NCBI GenBank assembly: GCA_002049455.2
Contig: KV918841.1
Coordinates: 186,001-250,000, forward strand
DNA: 64,000 nucleotides
From: Porphyra umbilicalis
Lineage: Eukaryota; Rhodophyta; Bangiophyceae; Bangiales; Bangiaceae
Direction of reading: 5' to 3'
Below, piece by piece: positions 40,505-50,619 of this stretch. Numbering within the stretch: the stretch's first letter is position 1; every line of letters starts with the position of its first letter. The notes beneath the pieces are model-generated. The model was not told the origin of the DNA, searched no databases, and saw only the letters and a program-made list of their open reading frames with translations. A program made the translations under genes and the position numbers.

Positions 40505-42070
40505 CGGCTAGGTTGGAGCCTGCGTCGGCCACATGGCCTGAGCCCGCCAGCGCCCCACCGTCGAGTTCCGACGGCGCGCGCGACGGGAGACTGTCGCAGT
40601 GTGGGCCCTTTGTAGACACACAGTACGGTGGGTACTCACCCAGTGGTGGTGGTGTGGCAGCGGCGCCCAGGTCAGCCAACAACGGCCGAGGGGGGGGGGC
40701 GGAAGCCGAATGGGGGCGGCGGTGGCGCTGTGGCGGGCTTCTCCCGCCGTCCCGTGTCGCGCGCGCGCTGGATGCACGCACCGCGCGTTGCACATGGTGA
40801 CCAGGAGTCCACCGAAGGCGTGCTCGCGCACACACGCGCCTGGGATGGCGCTCGCCGCTGAAAAGCAGCCCGCTTGGCCCGTCGGCCGGGCCGAAGTGAG
40901 CGTTGAGTTCGGCGGTCGGCGTCGCTTGTCGCGCAAGGACCCGATGGTCTGATTCGGCAGCCTTCGCGCGCCGGCGGGTGGGTTTGAGGACGGCGAGCGA
41001 GCGGTTGATCGCTCCCCAGGAGCGGGCCCAGACTACTGAAAGAGTCAGTCAAACGTCACGTTCGGGGCACACCGTGTCGCTGTGTGGCACTCGGGCCGGA
41101 TTGGGTGCGGCGCGCGGCCAGCTGGATACAGTGGTAGAGAAAGGCTCGTCCCATCGTCGAATATCGTCACAGTAGACTGGAATCCTCATCAGACCCCAAA
41201 CTAGGATTGGCTTCGATAGACTGTTGGTGCTCCCATCTAACGGGCCGTGAGATGGTTATGGATGAGGAAGTTTAATGAGCTCCGTTCGATGGGGTTAAAT
41301 TGATCTTCACAGAGTCACAACTTCCTCCAAGATCGTGTGGAGCATACAACCTGCCCATGGCTTCCTTTCGTATGCTTCTTTATCGTGCTACACCTTGTTG
41401 GCGCGGTTGATCACCATATCCAAGAGAGAATTCGATGTAGTGATGGGGCTTGATAGGGACAGATGGGTGTCGTTGGACAGTCCTGTATAATCTGCCGATG
41501 GGTTGAACACACCAAAACCTGGACATGATGACTGACTGCATTTGCTGAGTCCGAGCAGCTGGACCGGCTATTTTCTCTTCTGTGAGGCAAGTGGGGAGCG
41601 CGGGTGACGGGCCTCGATGAGGAGCGCTGGTGGCGGGCCAGCCTCAGGAATCGAAGAAATACTCGAGACGGTGACGCGTGAGTGGGGCCTACCATGTTGC
41701 AAGGTGTTAGTGGTGGACTACATCTCGATACGCGTGACGAGATTCGCTTCTCGTCAGGACTTGTGGGGCCCCGCCTGAGCCTGGTGCAGGCAGAGCGTTC
41801 CTGGCCTGAGGGCAACAGTTTTACCCCCTGGGACCTCTGCAACAGCGGCAGAGCGGGACGCGATGAACAGCAACACTGCCCCTCGCAAGCCCGAAGAGGG
41901 TGAGCGAGCACGGGGCCAAATCAATCTGGATGTTTTCGGTCATTAGTCATTGCACTCTTCCAGTCGATGGCCTGATGGAACCAGAGGAAGGGGGGGCACT
42001 CGAGCACCTGCAGAAGTGCGCAACGCGTTTGACGGTGGCCGCAGCATGATCGTCAGCTTTGACTAAGTTT
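40505..42070. other. No recognisable gene
   Basis: GC-rich near 40.5-41.1 kb, where the promoter of the minus-strand gene starting at 40504 should lie. Ordinary complexity after that. No domain in any frame. Confidence 0.5.
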
Positions 42071-42071
42071 C

Positions 42072-43650
42072 CCAATATGATACCCAACGGTTCCCCAGAG
42101 GACTTTTCCGTTGGGCTTCTCCAGCCCGTTTGCTCGCGATGGTCACATGCCTGACACGATAGAGACGCGTCAGGGCCTCCTTGAGGACAATAAAATAGAT
42201 CTGATAGTGAAACAACTCGTACCAATTACTATACAGGTTCGAAACGAGGTGGATTTAGTGCCTCATGGACTGCACTTTCCCTGTTCAAGGAACGACGAGA
42301 AGCGCAACAGTCGGCGCTACAGCCATATGATCGGCTTTCTGGTCACTCATGCACGAAGACTGGGCGGTTGCAGCGCTTGTCTACCAAGTGTTCAAAGAGA
42401 CTTCGGGCAATCCTGAGGATGCCGCGCCACAATAGAGCACCTCGACGGGAACTGCTGGTGCTGGGACTGCTCTCGCGGCTTGCGCACTACATCACTTTTG
42501 TAGTTGGCATGAACACCAGCCGGTACAGGTGCAAGCCGACCAAAAGAAGCACTAGATTAGGCCGGCCGCCGGACAAGGACCTAGTAGGGAGAGCAAGTAC
42601 ACAATGCTCCCCCCGGCCTGGTGTCATTTGGCGGCACGAGCACCCGGGACCAAGCGGTGATCCGGGTGCGTGGAACAGGAATGGTGTGGGATTAGTGCTG
42701 ATACAGTTAGAGAGGCATTCTTGGCAGGCCGAGGGACCCCGGGCAGACTACCCTACCGGGACAGGAGTGCACGGGGCTCCCCGTCGATCGGTGCTGCGGC
42801 ATACGCCGGGACGTAGGCAAGTGCGCTACATGGCATGAGCCGAGGAGAGGGTGGTCCGGACGATCGCGGAGGAGAATTGTGTGCCAGAAGCGTGCCGAGA
42901 GGGCGGAGAGGCGTCCGATCAAGGGCTGCGGGCACGGCTGTCAGAGGTTATAGCTTGCTGCGGTGGGGACTATTTAGCCCCCGGGGCAGAAGAGAAGACG
43001 AGGCACTCTCTATCGTTTATCCAGGCCAGGTGGAGGCGCAGCACGAGGGCGGCGTGCAAGTTCGCAGTTACACGACTCGAGGGTGGCGCGTACGTGTGGA
43101 GGATCTCACAACAAGGCCCATAGCTTGGCTCTGAGCTCCGCGGGTTACGCGGAAATGGCGCAACCAGAGCCACATCGCACTTTCCCGCCTTCGTGCTTGA
43201 TGGGCTTGTCGGCCCGCTGAGGAAATCTTAACAAGAAAGAGTCCGCTCCTTGTAAATGCAGGATGACCTTGCCCAATTTCATGACATGCCTTGTCGTTTG
43301 TCAGTCGGTCAGCACGGATAGGTCATCTGTGGCTAGGAAGCTTCGTCCTTGCACGCGATCTCGTCAGACTCAAGCACTCCGCTCCGTTGGGGCATTGCCC
43401 AACGGTTCCCCAACGCTCTTCAACGAAGAAAAGTGCCCCAACGAACGCCCCATAGCGCCGAAAAACGCCCAACATAAAGCAGACGCGTTGGGCCCCAACC
43501 TCCAACGGTCACCAACGGAAACGGGCAACTGAGTCAATGCTGACGATTGGACCGGCGCTGTGCTCGGCGCAGCGCTCGTGAGGCCTGAGGCCACACGCGA
43601 CTGGCCAATTTTGCTGCCCGTGGGGCCACCGCTCGTCACCAACGGTGGGT
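42072..43650. mobile_element. Possible element bounded by CCAACGG motif clusters
   Basis: At 42072-42116, CCCAACGGTTCCCCA is followed by CCGTTGGGC. At 43383-43517 about nine CCAACG/CGTTGG motifs occur in both orientations, again including CCCAACGGTTCCCCAACG, with one more near 43638. The DNA between has no gene. This resembles paired subterminal repeat clusters of a non-autonomous element; exact ends and target duplication were not found. Confidence 0.4.
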
Positions 43651-44270
43651 CGGCCCATCAAAGGTGCTGACCCAGGCAGTGTTCGCCAGTGCGGAGCCAG
43701 TGTCGGGCCACCGGGACGCGCGTGGTGAGCACTTGTATGGTGAAATCTAGTCAATTGTGCTGGTGCCGGCTCTGGGCGATTTGGGATTCCCATTTAGTCG
43801 TACTTTACACGTCTGCTCGAAGGTGGCGGACCTGGCACGGGACTCTCCTCCTTTTTGAGTATCTCGACCGTGGCCCCCCCCGCAGCTCCATCATCGAGGC
43901 CCTGTCAGCGCTCCCAGCAGGCGAGATCGCAGCAGAGGGGGGTTTGCGGATCCGCGCGACGCCGCCGCGCCCATTGCGGAGCGGCGCGGTTGGCGCCCCC
44001 CGCCTGTTCGCCTTGCTCGCCCGCGCTTCAGCCGCCGCAGCACCCCGCAGACCGCCGCCGCCCCTGCCGCCGCGGCTTCTGCCGCCGCGTCGGTGGACGC
44101 GGAAGCTGACGCCGTCTTCTCTACTTTTTCCTCTTCCATAGCCACTTCCGCCGGCTGGCCCTCTTTTTGTCGTCTTCACCCTCGCCGTCGTGCTTCTATT
44201 TGTGTCCTTCATCGCTGGCGCTGGCACCACAATTCCCCCCCCCCCTCCTCGACACTGCGCACCCCCCACT

Positions 44271-45170
44271 ATGAGTGAACCACCGCCGGCCCCCTTCACG
44301 GCCCTGTACCTAGCGGCTGGTCTGTCGTCCCGCTTCGGCTTCCGCGTCAAGTGCCTGCAGGAGGTCGGCAGGTCTGGCGAGACGCTCCTGGAGCTCTCTG
44401 TCAGGCAGCTGCTGCCACACGGCGTCGGGGACCTTGTGCTGGTCGTTTCCAATGGCACCTATGATGCCATCCACGCTGTCGTTGGCGACGTCTTTCTCGG
44501 CCTCCCCGTCTCTTACGTCTTCCAGGTGACGCCTGAGTACCGGAAAAAGCCGCTAGGCACCGTCCACGCGCTGCTGGCGGCCGAGGAGGTGCTCTCCCGT
44601 CCTTTTCTCGTCCTCAATGGTGATACTCTGTATGGCGAAGCCGCGCTCGCCCCCGTTTGCGCCCATCTGACCCGCCAGAGCGGCCGCGGCGGCGACGGCG
44701 GCGCCGGCACCGGGAGCGATCAGGGCGGCGTGAGCGGGGAGGGTGCCGCCGAGGCGTGTATGCCCGGCTACCCGCTCAAAGACGTGCTCCCCCGCGCCGG
44801 GCAGGTCAACCGGGCGATTATTGAGGTTGGCGACGGCGGGCAGCTCGACGCGATTGTCGAGCAGTACAACATTGCGATGGCCGACGTTGAGTCGGGCAAG
44901 TACTCTGGCCAGGAGCTAACATCCATGAACATCTTTGCCTTCCCGCTGCCTGTGGTGGCGTTTGCGCGGCGGAAGTTTAAGGCGTGGTTGGCCGCCAACG
45001 CGACGGAGGAGGTTGCTGAGTACATCCTTTCAACAATGCTCAACGACTTGCGCGGGGAGACGGGCATCGGCACGCGGGTCGTGCCAGTCGGGTCGGCCGT
45101 GCCGCTGGAGCTGACCAACCCAGACGATTTAGCGTACGTCAAGAACAACCTGCAGCTCGTGGGGCTTTAA
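44271..45170 (+). CDS. Sugar-phosphate nucleotidyltransferase family protein
   Basis: A 299-residue NTP_transferase-fold protein. The nucleotide-binding loop is LAAGLSSRFG (residues 14-23). The metal-binding aspartate is in VLNGDTLYG (about 114-122), preceded by KPLGTVHALLAAEEVL, a typical helix. The C-terminal half has LTSMNIFAFPLPVVAF and ends LTNPDDLAYVKNNLQLVGL, a usual family ending. Such enzymes activate a sugar-1-phosphate with UTP or another NTP; the substrate cannot be told. A Gly/Ser-rich insertion at about 140-165 is unusual. The frame stays open upstream and encodes a hydrophobic run (PLFVVFTLAVVLLFVSFIAG) right after a TTTTTCCTCTTCCATAG sequence that looks like a splice acceptor. 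A membrane-anchored longer form with an upstream exon is therefore possible. Confidence 0.8.
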   Translation: MSEPPPAPFTALYLAAGLSSRFGFRVKCLQEVGRSGETLLELSVRQLLPHGVGDLVLVVSNGTYDAIHAVVGDVFLGLPVSYVFQVTPEYRKKPLGTVHALLAAEEVLSRPFLVLNGDTLYGEAALAPVCAHLTRQSGRGGDGGAGTGSDQGGVSGEGAAEACMPGYPLKDVLPRAGQVNRAIIEVGDGGQLDAIVEQYNIAMADVESGKYSGQELTSMNIFAFPLPVVAFARRKFKAWLAANATEEVAEYILSTMLNDLRGETGIGTRVVPVGSAVPLELTNPDDLAYVKNNLQLVGL

Positions 45171-45746
45171 TGGGCTGGTGGTGGGAGGCGATACCACCGA
45201 CGGCGGCAGCATGGCACGGCTGATCAGGGGGGACAGGAGAAGACGCACACGGGTGAGTGTATGGTCACGGGGAGCACCGTGCACGCCCGGCGCGGGCCGG
45301 ACGTGGTCGTGGAGGCGGGGGGCAGGAGGGGTGAGAGAGGGAGCGACAGAGGGCACGACAAAGAGCTGTGTGGGCGGCGGCGGCGCTGGGGCGTTAGAGC
45401 GCATCGAGGGGAGTTTGGGCATGTTCCGTGGCGTGGGATGACTCTTTTCTCCTCCTTGCACTCGGTGTCTGTCTCTTGCTCGGCCATGACTTGATTCGAG
45501 CCCCCCTTGAGGCGCGCGCACCGTCCTCCACTTGCCCTGCGTCCCGTTTTCGGGCAACGCCGCCCCTCCCATGCACCGTGTCTCTGCTCATCGGCTGCGC
45601 ACGCAGGGAGAGTCCCCGCTCGCTCGGGGAGCGTCGCGTGCACAACCCCCCCCCCAGCCTCCCGCTCACGTCGCCCCCCCCTCAACCGGCACCCTCCCCG
45701 TCCCCCATCGCGTCTGGGTCCCCCACCTGCCCCGCCGCGGGCGCGG

Positions 45747-46149
45747 TCACGACGTCCCCCCCGTTGCGGCGGCGGCGTTTCCCCCCCCCCTCCCCCCCCC
45801 CCGACTCGGCAGCGGCTGCTGCCGGTCGACGAGCACCGGCCGCGTCGCCGCGAGCGGGTGCGCCGCCACCGGCCGCACCTTGGTGCGCGCGACGCTCCCC
45901 CCGCCCGACCCCGCCACCGCCGCCGCCGCACCCGCCGCCGCAGCGTCGACCGCCCGCTGCGCGGCGCGCGTGAGCGTCAGCACCCGCTCCCCCGCCGCCG
46001 ACGCGCAGGCCACGACGACGGCAGGGGGCACGGCGAGGCCGCCGCTCTTGACCAACCCACACACCTCCCCGTGCGCGTTCATGGTGACGGAGAGGGTGCC
46101 GTCGGCCGCCGCCTCCTCCTGCGCCGTCGGGTCGACGGCGACGAGCGGC

Positions 46150-46181
<32 letters not shown>

Positions 46182-46817
46182 GCCACCGGGGTCTGCAAAC
46201 AGCGCGTAGGTGACGGCAAAGGGCACGTGCGCGACGGGGAGGGGCACCCCCTCCCGCTCCTCGGGGGTGTGGATCGTCGCAACGCCGCCGCGGACGCTCA
46301 CGTCTGGGCGGCGGGCGCCGAGGACGGCGGCGACGGCGGCGGCGGTGGCCACGTCCCCGGCATTGCCCGCGTCGGCCAGCACCGTCACGTCAACGGTGAC
46401 GGCCCAGACGAGGGACCCCGCCACAATGCACAGCGCCTCTGTGTCGAGGGCGCGGCTGCCGCGGAGGGCCCCCTCCACCAGCCGCACCGCGTCAGAGGTG
46501 GCGGCGCCGCCACTGGCGGGGCGCCGCGCGAGCGCCGCCGCCGCCGCCGCGTCAGAGGCGGCGGGCGACGGCGACACTGAGACGGCGAGCGTGCCCTCTG
46601 TCGGCCGCCCCGCCCGGGGGGGCGTCGCCCGCACCGACACGGAGGCGGTGGCGACGGTGGCGCCAAACGACGCGGTCGCGGCGCCGGGGGTGGTGGGCGA
46701 CAGCGTGATGGCGACGCGCCGCCCGTCGGGCGGTCGCCGCCCGTCGACGCGCGCGCCAGAGGCGAGGGCGGCGACCGCAAACGCCTTTTCGGGCGATGAG
46801 AAGGTTTCGGCGCCCAT
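45747..46817 (-). CDS. RRP45: Exosome core subunit RRP45 (EXOSC9)
   Basis: A 356-residue RNase PH-fold protein of the nine-subunit RNA exosome core, which processes and degrades RNA in nucleus and cytoplasm. It shows ARVDGRRPPDGRRVAI at the start and the RNase PH core with GRPTEGTLAVSVSPSPAA. It also shows the RRP45 hallmarks ALDTEALCIVAGSLVWAVTV, DAGNAGDVATAAAVAAVLGA, REGVPLPVAHVPFAVTYALF and VDPTAQEEAAADGTLSVTMN. EXOSC9-type subunits lack catalytic activity and form the ring. An internal poly-Gly stretch and an Ala/Gly-rich C terminus are species-specific. ATG at 46817 (MGAETFSSPEK) fits the family; the open frame upstream is unlike it. No frame break. Confidence 0.9.
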
Positions 46818-47425
46818 GGGGATGGGGGGGGGTGGGGGGGGGGGGGGGCACGACCAATAAACGCACCCGATGCGGACGGCGCGCAGAAGTAGGGTGGGGA
46901 GGAGCAGGGCAATGTCACGGAGCTGCAGAAAAAGAAGCAAGAGGAGACAAGACGACACAGCGAGGCACAGCGGCAGCAGGGCTGGCGACAAAGTCGGGGG
47001 GAGGGCGGCGGAGGATGGCGGGGGGACGGCGGAGGGGATGGCGGGAGGGTGGTGGGCACGGCGCGACACGACGCGGCCGCGCCCGCCGCGCGGCGGGTTG
47101 GGATCAGCGCGACGGACCACAACATGGTTGGCAAAAACACATATGTTTCGAGAATATTTTCAGAAACCCAGGTATGAATTGTTGTGAAACGTGGGGAAAC
47201 AATTTACACAATTTTGTTGAATATTAGTTACAGCAACCGCATGATGCCCTGCGTGTACCTCGCGCGGAGCGCCGCCACGACCACAACGCCACACTATGAC
47301 AACAATAAAACTCACACCGCACAACTCTATACACGACAGTGCTGGCGGGCACCATTCCGACGCCGCCTCGGGCCCCCAGCCTAGCACAAGCTCCATCCCC
47401 ACCTCGACGCAAGAGCCCCCGCAAC
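46818..47425. other. Intergenic; shared upstream/downstream region
   Basis: Lies between the start of RRP45 and the stop of the next minus-strand gene. An AT-richer stretch at about 47140-47340 (AATATTTTCAGAAACCC, AATAAAACTCAC) could include the terminator/polyadenylation side of the fibrillin gene. Nothing coding recognised. Confidence 0.45.
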
Positions 47426-48645
47426 CTACTTTTTAAACAGCCACGGGCCCGCCCGGGCCTTGGTCGCCACCACCCCAGCGGGTTCGGCGTCGACAACGAC
47501 CACCTCGGCCGTGGCGGTGGTTGGAGCAGCCGCCTTGGCGCCTTTGCGCCACCAGTGCTTGCGTCCCGAGGCCAGGGGCACCTTGTTCCCCTTGGCGACG
47601 GGCGCCTCGTCGACGGCAACGACGCGGGGCGGCTTGACACGGGCCGGCACGGCCTTGATGGCGCGCCGCCACCAGCCGACCCGGCGCTGCGGTGGTTCCA
47701 CCACCGCCGGCACGGCCGCCGCCACGCTCGTCACGTACAGGTGCTTGCGTCGGGCGGCCACCTCCTCTGGCGTCGCCATGGCCGGCGGCGGCGCCGTCTC
47801 GGCGTCGGCCGCAACGGCCGCGGCGCGGCGTGGCCACCAGCGGCGGCGCGTCGCCGGCGCTTGGCGGCGAAACACAAACAGCTCCCCCGACGCGCTCGCC
47901 CGCGCAATGCGCCACTCCGCGTCGACGTACGTCATGTCGAGCACCTCCTTGGCGGCGGGCGGCGCCTTGCGCAGCGGCACCCGGCGCGCCGCCGCCGCCG
48001 CCCCGTACGACTGCTCGACGGTGTTGCCCGCCGCGCCCGACCCGACCGCCCACACGCCCGTGCGGCGGTTGCGCACGCGGAGGACACCCCCCGGGGAGGC
48101 GAGGAGCTCCTCGGCCCACGTCGTCCCCCCGGCGCTGTAGTGCACGCGGAGGGCGGCGAGGCGCGCGCCGGGCAGCCGCCGGCCGACGCCCGTCAAGCCG
48201 ACGGCGCCGACCGTCGCCGCGCAGTTGGTGTAGACGAGGCACCACGTGCCGAGGAGGTGGGGCGAGCGCGCCGTGCGGACGCCTTGGCGAAAGCCGGCGG
48301 CGGCCTCGAGGGCCGCCGCCGCGTCCTCCACGGCGCCCGCCGTAAAGGCGTCGCCGGTGAGGCCGAGGGGGTTGTTCCGCGCGGGCGTGCCGGCAAGGAT
48401 TTTGGCGAGCGCGTCGCCGGCAATGGCCGCGGGCGACGCGTCGTCGGCGGGGAGCACGGGCGTCGTCGGCGGGGGCGTCGGCGCCGCACGCCGCAAGAGG
48501 GAGACGGGGGGGGGGGGAGGGGGGGGAGCGGCCGCCTCAGCCGGCGGGCCGCGGGGGGCGGAACGGGGGTGCCATACCGGGGGGACAAGCGGGGGCGGGA
48601 AGAGACAATGGTGGAGAGCAGGGCCGAGGGGACAAACGTCGCCAT
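47426..48645 (-). CDS. Plastid fibrillin (PAP_fibrillin family)
   Basis: PAP/fibrillin proteins coat plastoglobules and thylakoids and bind lipids. The domain begins near LLGTWCLVYTN and ends with the family signature MTYVDAEWRIARASASGELF. It is followed by a tail rich in WWRR/KHWWRKG repeats that is unusual. The frame is open from 48679, but its N-terminal part is not transit-like. One frame over, an ATG at 48645 gives MATFVPSALLSTIVSSRPRL, a textbook transit peptide (Ser/Ala/Arg-rich, few acids). It would join the main frame through the G-run at about 48508-48530. I therefore take 48645 as the likely start and regard the G-run as one base wrong. Confidence 0.75.
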
Positions 48646-49508
48646 CAGGTGGGACGCGGGGGGAGTCAGTGGCGCGCACGGACGGGGACGTCGTAGAGAC
48701 GCCAGGATGGTGGGACGGTCGGGTCTGGGACAGTGCGACCGAGGACGCCCGCGACGCGTTCGCTGAAACGTCGCCGGCGCAGTGCCAGGGGCACGTCCAA
48801 CGGCTCGATCGGATAGGCCCCAGGCACAGCGTCGTATCTCAGGATCCGCGGCGAGCCGCTGACCGGGAAAATGGGTGGCTGGCAGTAGCCAAGCCACTGG
48901 GTCATAGCAGGACGGATGGAAGAATCGGCGCGTGGGTGCAAGCTGGTCGTGCCTCAGCCGTCGACCGCAAAGTACACTAGAAACATCGGAGGTGCCAGTC
49001 CGTCGTCGGCTTTGTAACTGGTCCTTACTGTGTGAAACAAAGCGATATTGATTCGCCGCAGATATGGACGCCCAGGTCTCTGGCATGGTGTCGGCGTGTG
49101 GTGGTGCGCCAATGGTTCCCTCCTCGAGACCCAAAGCGGCGGATGGCCACACAGAGCGCACGTGCCGCCCACAGCGCTCGTCGTCTTCCCGCTGCTGGTC
49201 AGTCTTGCCGCCGTTTGGACGGCGACACGACCCGGCCGCAAGACTCGCCTCTGTAGCGTAACATCCATCTCTAGAAAAACAACTGTGCCAGCAGGAACGC
49301 AGCGGTTGAAGGAAAGAAAGGTTATCTGTCCCGACGCGCTAGTACTACAGAAGCCGCGTGACCAACCGCTACACACACCGTCCGCGCACTGCCGTGCGCA
49401 TGCGAAAACACACACGCACACGGCACGGCAGACGCCGCATGTGCGGCCGATCCCCAAAAAAAGACACTGCCCAAAAAGCCGGGGGTTGCTGCACCCCCCC
49501 CCCCCCCC
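48646..49508. other. Intergenic, no gene seen
   Basis: Probable promoter of the fibrillin gene and 3' flank of the carrier gene. No domain in any frame; an AT/CA-rich patch lies around 49300-49480. Confidence 0.5.
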
Positions 49509-50619
49509 TCACAGGCCCTCCCACCCAGCCAGCTCCCGCAGCCGCTCGTACAGGAAGAGCGCGAGGGCGGTTTGCGGGCCGAGACGCAAGTAGGCCGCCG
49601 TCCACCCCCGAAAAAGCCCCCGCACGCCCTCCTCCCGCACGAGCGACACGGCGGTGGCGGCGAGCCCCCGCCCCCCCGGCCCGACCATCATGCGCGTTTT
49701 GAGCACGTCGGCCGGACTCGACACGGTCGTCGTCACCACACCGCTAACCGCCGCGGCGGCCACCTCCAGGCCCCGCCCGCTGCCGCCCCCCCCACGCCGC
49801 CGACGGAGCGGAGCCACCCCTTGGCCCCATCGTACACGCCCAACTGCGCCGCGTTGACCGCCGCCGCGCGCGCCACGGCGGGGACGCCCCCGCGCCACAA
49901 GCCGGCGAGCCCCCCACCCCCCGCCGCGGAGCGCACGAGCGCGTCGCCGAGGTGCCGGTACGCGCCGGGCGGCGCCGCCTGCATGCGCGTCTTGGCAAGC
50001 TCAAACGGCGCGCCGACGAGGGCGCCCGCCGCCCCCGCCGACGCGCCGGCCACCGCCTTGGTCACCGCCGCCGACTCGGGGAGGCCAGTGGCGGCGGCGA
50101 CACCGCCACGCGCACGCTCATACCCGCCGACGCGGACGGCAGAGTAGGTGGCGGCGCGCGCGAGCGCGGCGCCGAGGCCCGCGTACAAGACGGGGACGCC
50201 CCCTTCCATGACCCGCCACGCCGTGGCGCGGAGGAGGGGGGGGGGGGCGCCGCCGCCGCGCCGCCGCCGCTGTGAAGGCCCGACAGCATGAACGAGGGGG
50301 GGGGGCGGACGCGAGGCACGCCCGTGCCGTTGCCATGGCCGCTGACGCCACCGCCGCCACCGCCGCCGCGGTCGGCGCCACTCGCCGTCTGCATTTGCGT
50401 CTTGATGACATCCAGTGGGTGCGTTGCGATGGCGGAGAGGCCGCACGCCGTGCCGCCGAGCGCAAGGGACTGCCACAGTGGGGTCGCCGCGGGGTGCGGT
50501 CGCCGGCGGGGGGAGGTTGGGGAACGATGAGGAGCGTTGGCCGACGGACGGGGGGGGGAGGGGTAGACGGGGGAGGGCGCCGGCATCGAAAGAGACTCGT
50601 GTGACCTAGGGGTGTCCAT
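49509..50619 (-). CDS. Mitochondrial carrier (SLC25) family, two frame breaks at C/G runs
   Basis: All three repeats of the SLC25 fold are present but in three frames. Repeat 1 (from ATG 50619) has LALGGTACGLSAIATHPLDV followed by IKTQMQ. Repeat 2 (50230-49800) has VAGASAGAAGALVGAPFELA then KTRMQ. Repeat 3 (49780-49509) has VSGVVTTTVSSPADVLKTRM and ends LFLYERLRELAGWEGL. The PX[D/E]XX[K/R] signatures are all intact. The frame changes fall in the G/C runs at 50232-50305 and at 49786-49793. SPADVLKTRMM resembles dicarboxylate/oxoglutarate-type carriers, but the substrate is not assigned. A Gly/Pro-rich insertion lies after repeat 1's signature. Best read as one functional gene with consensus errors; a pseudogene is the alternative. 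Confidence 0.75.
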
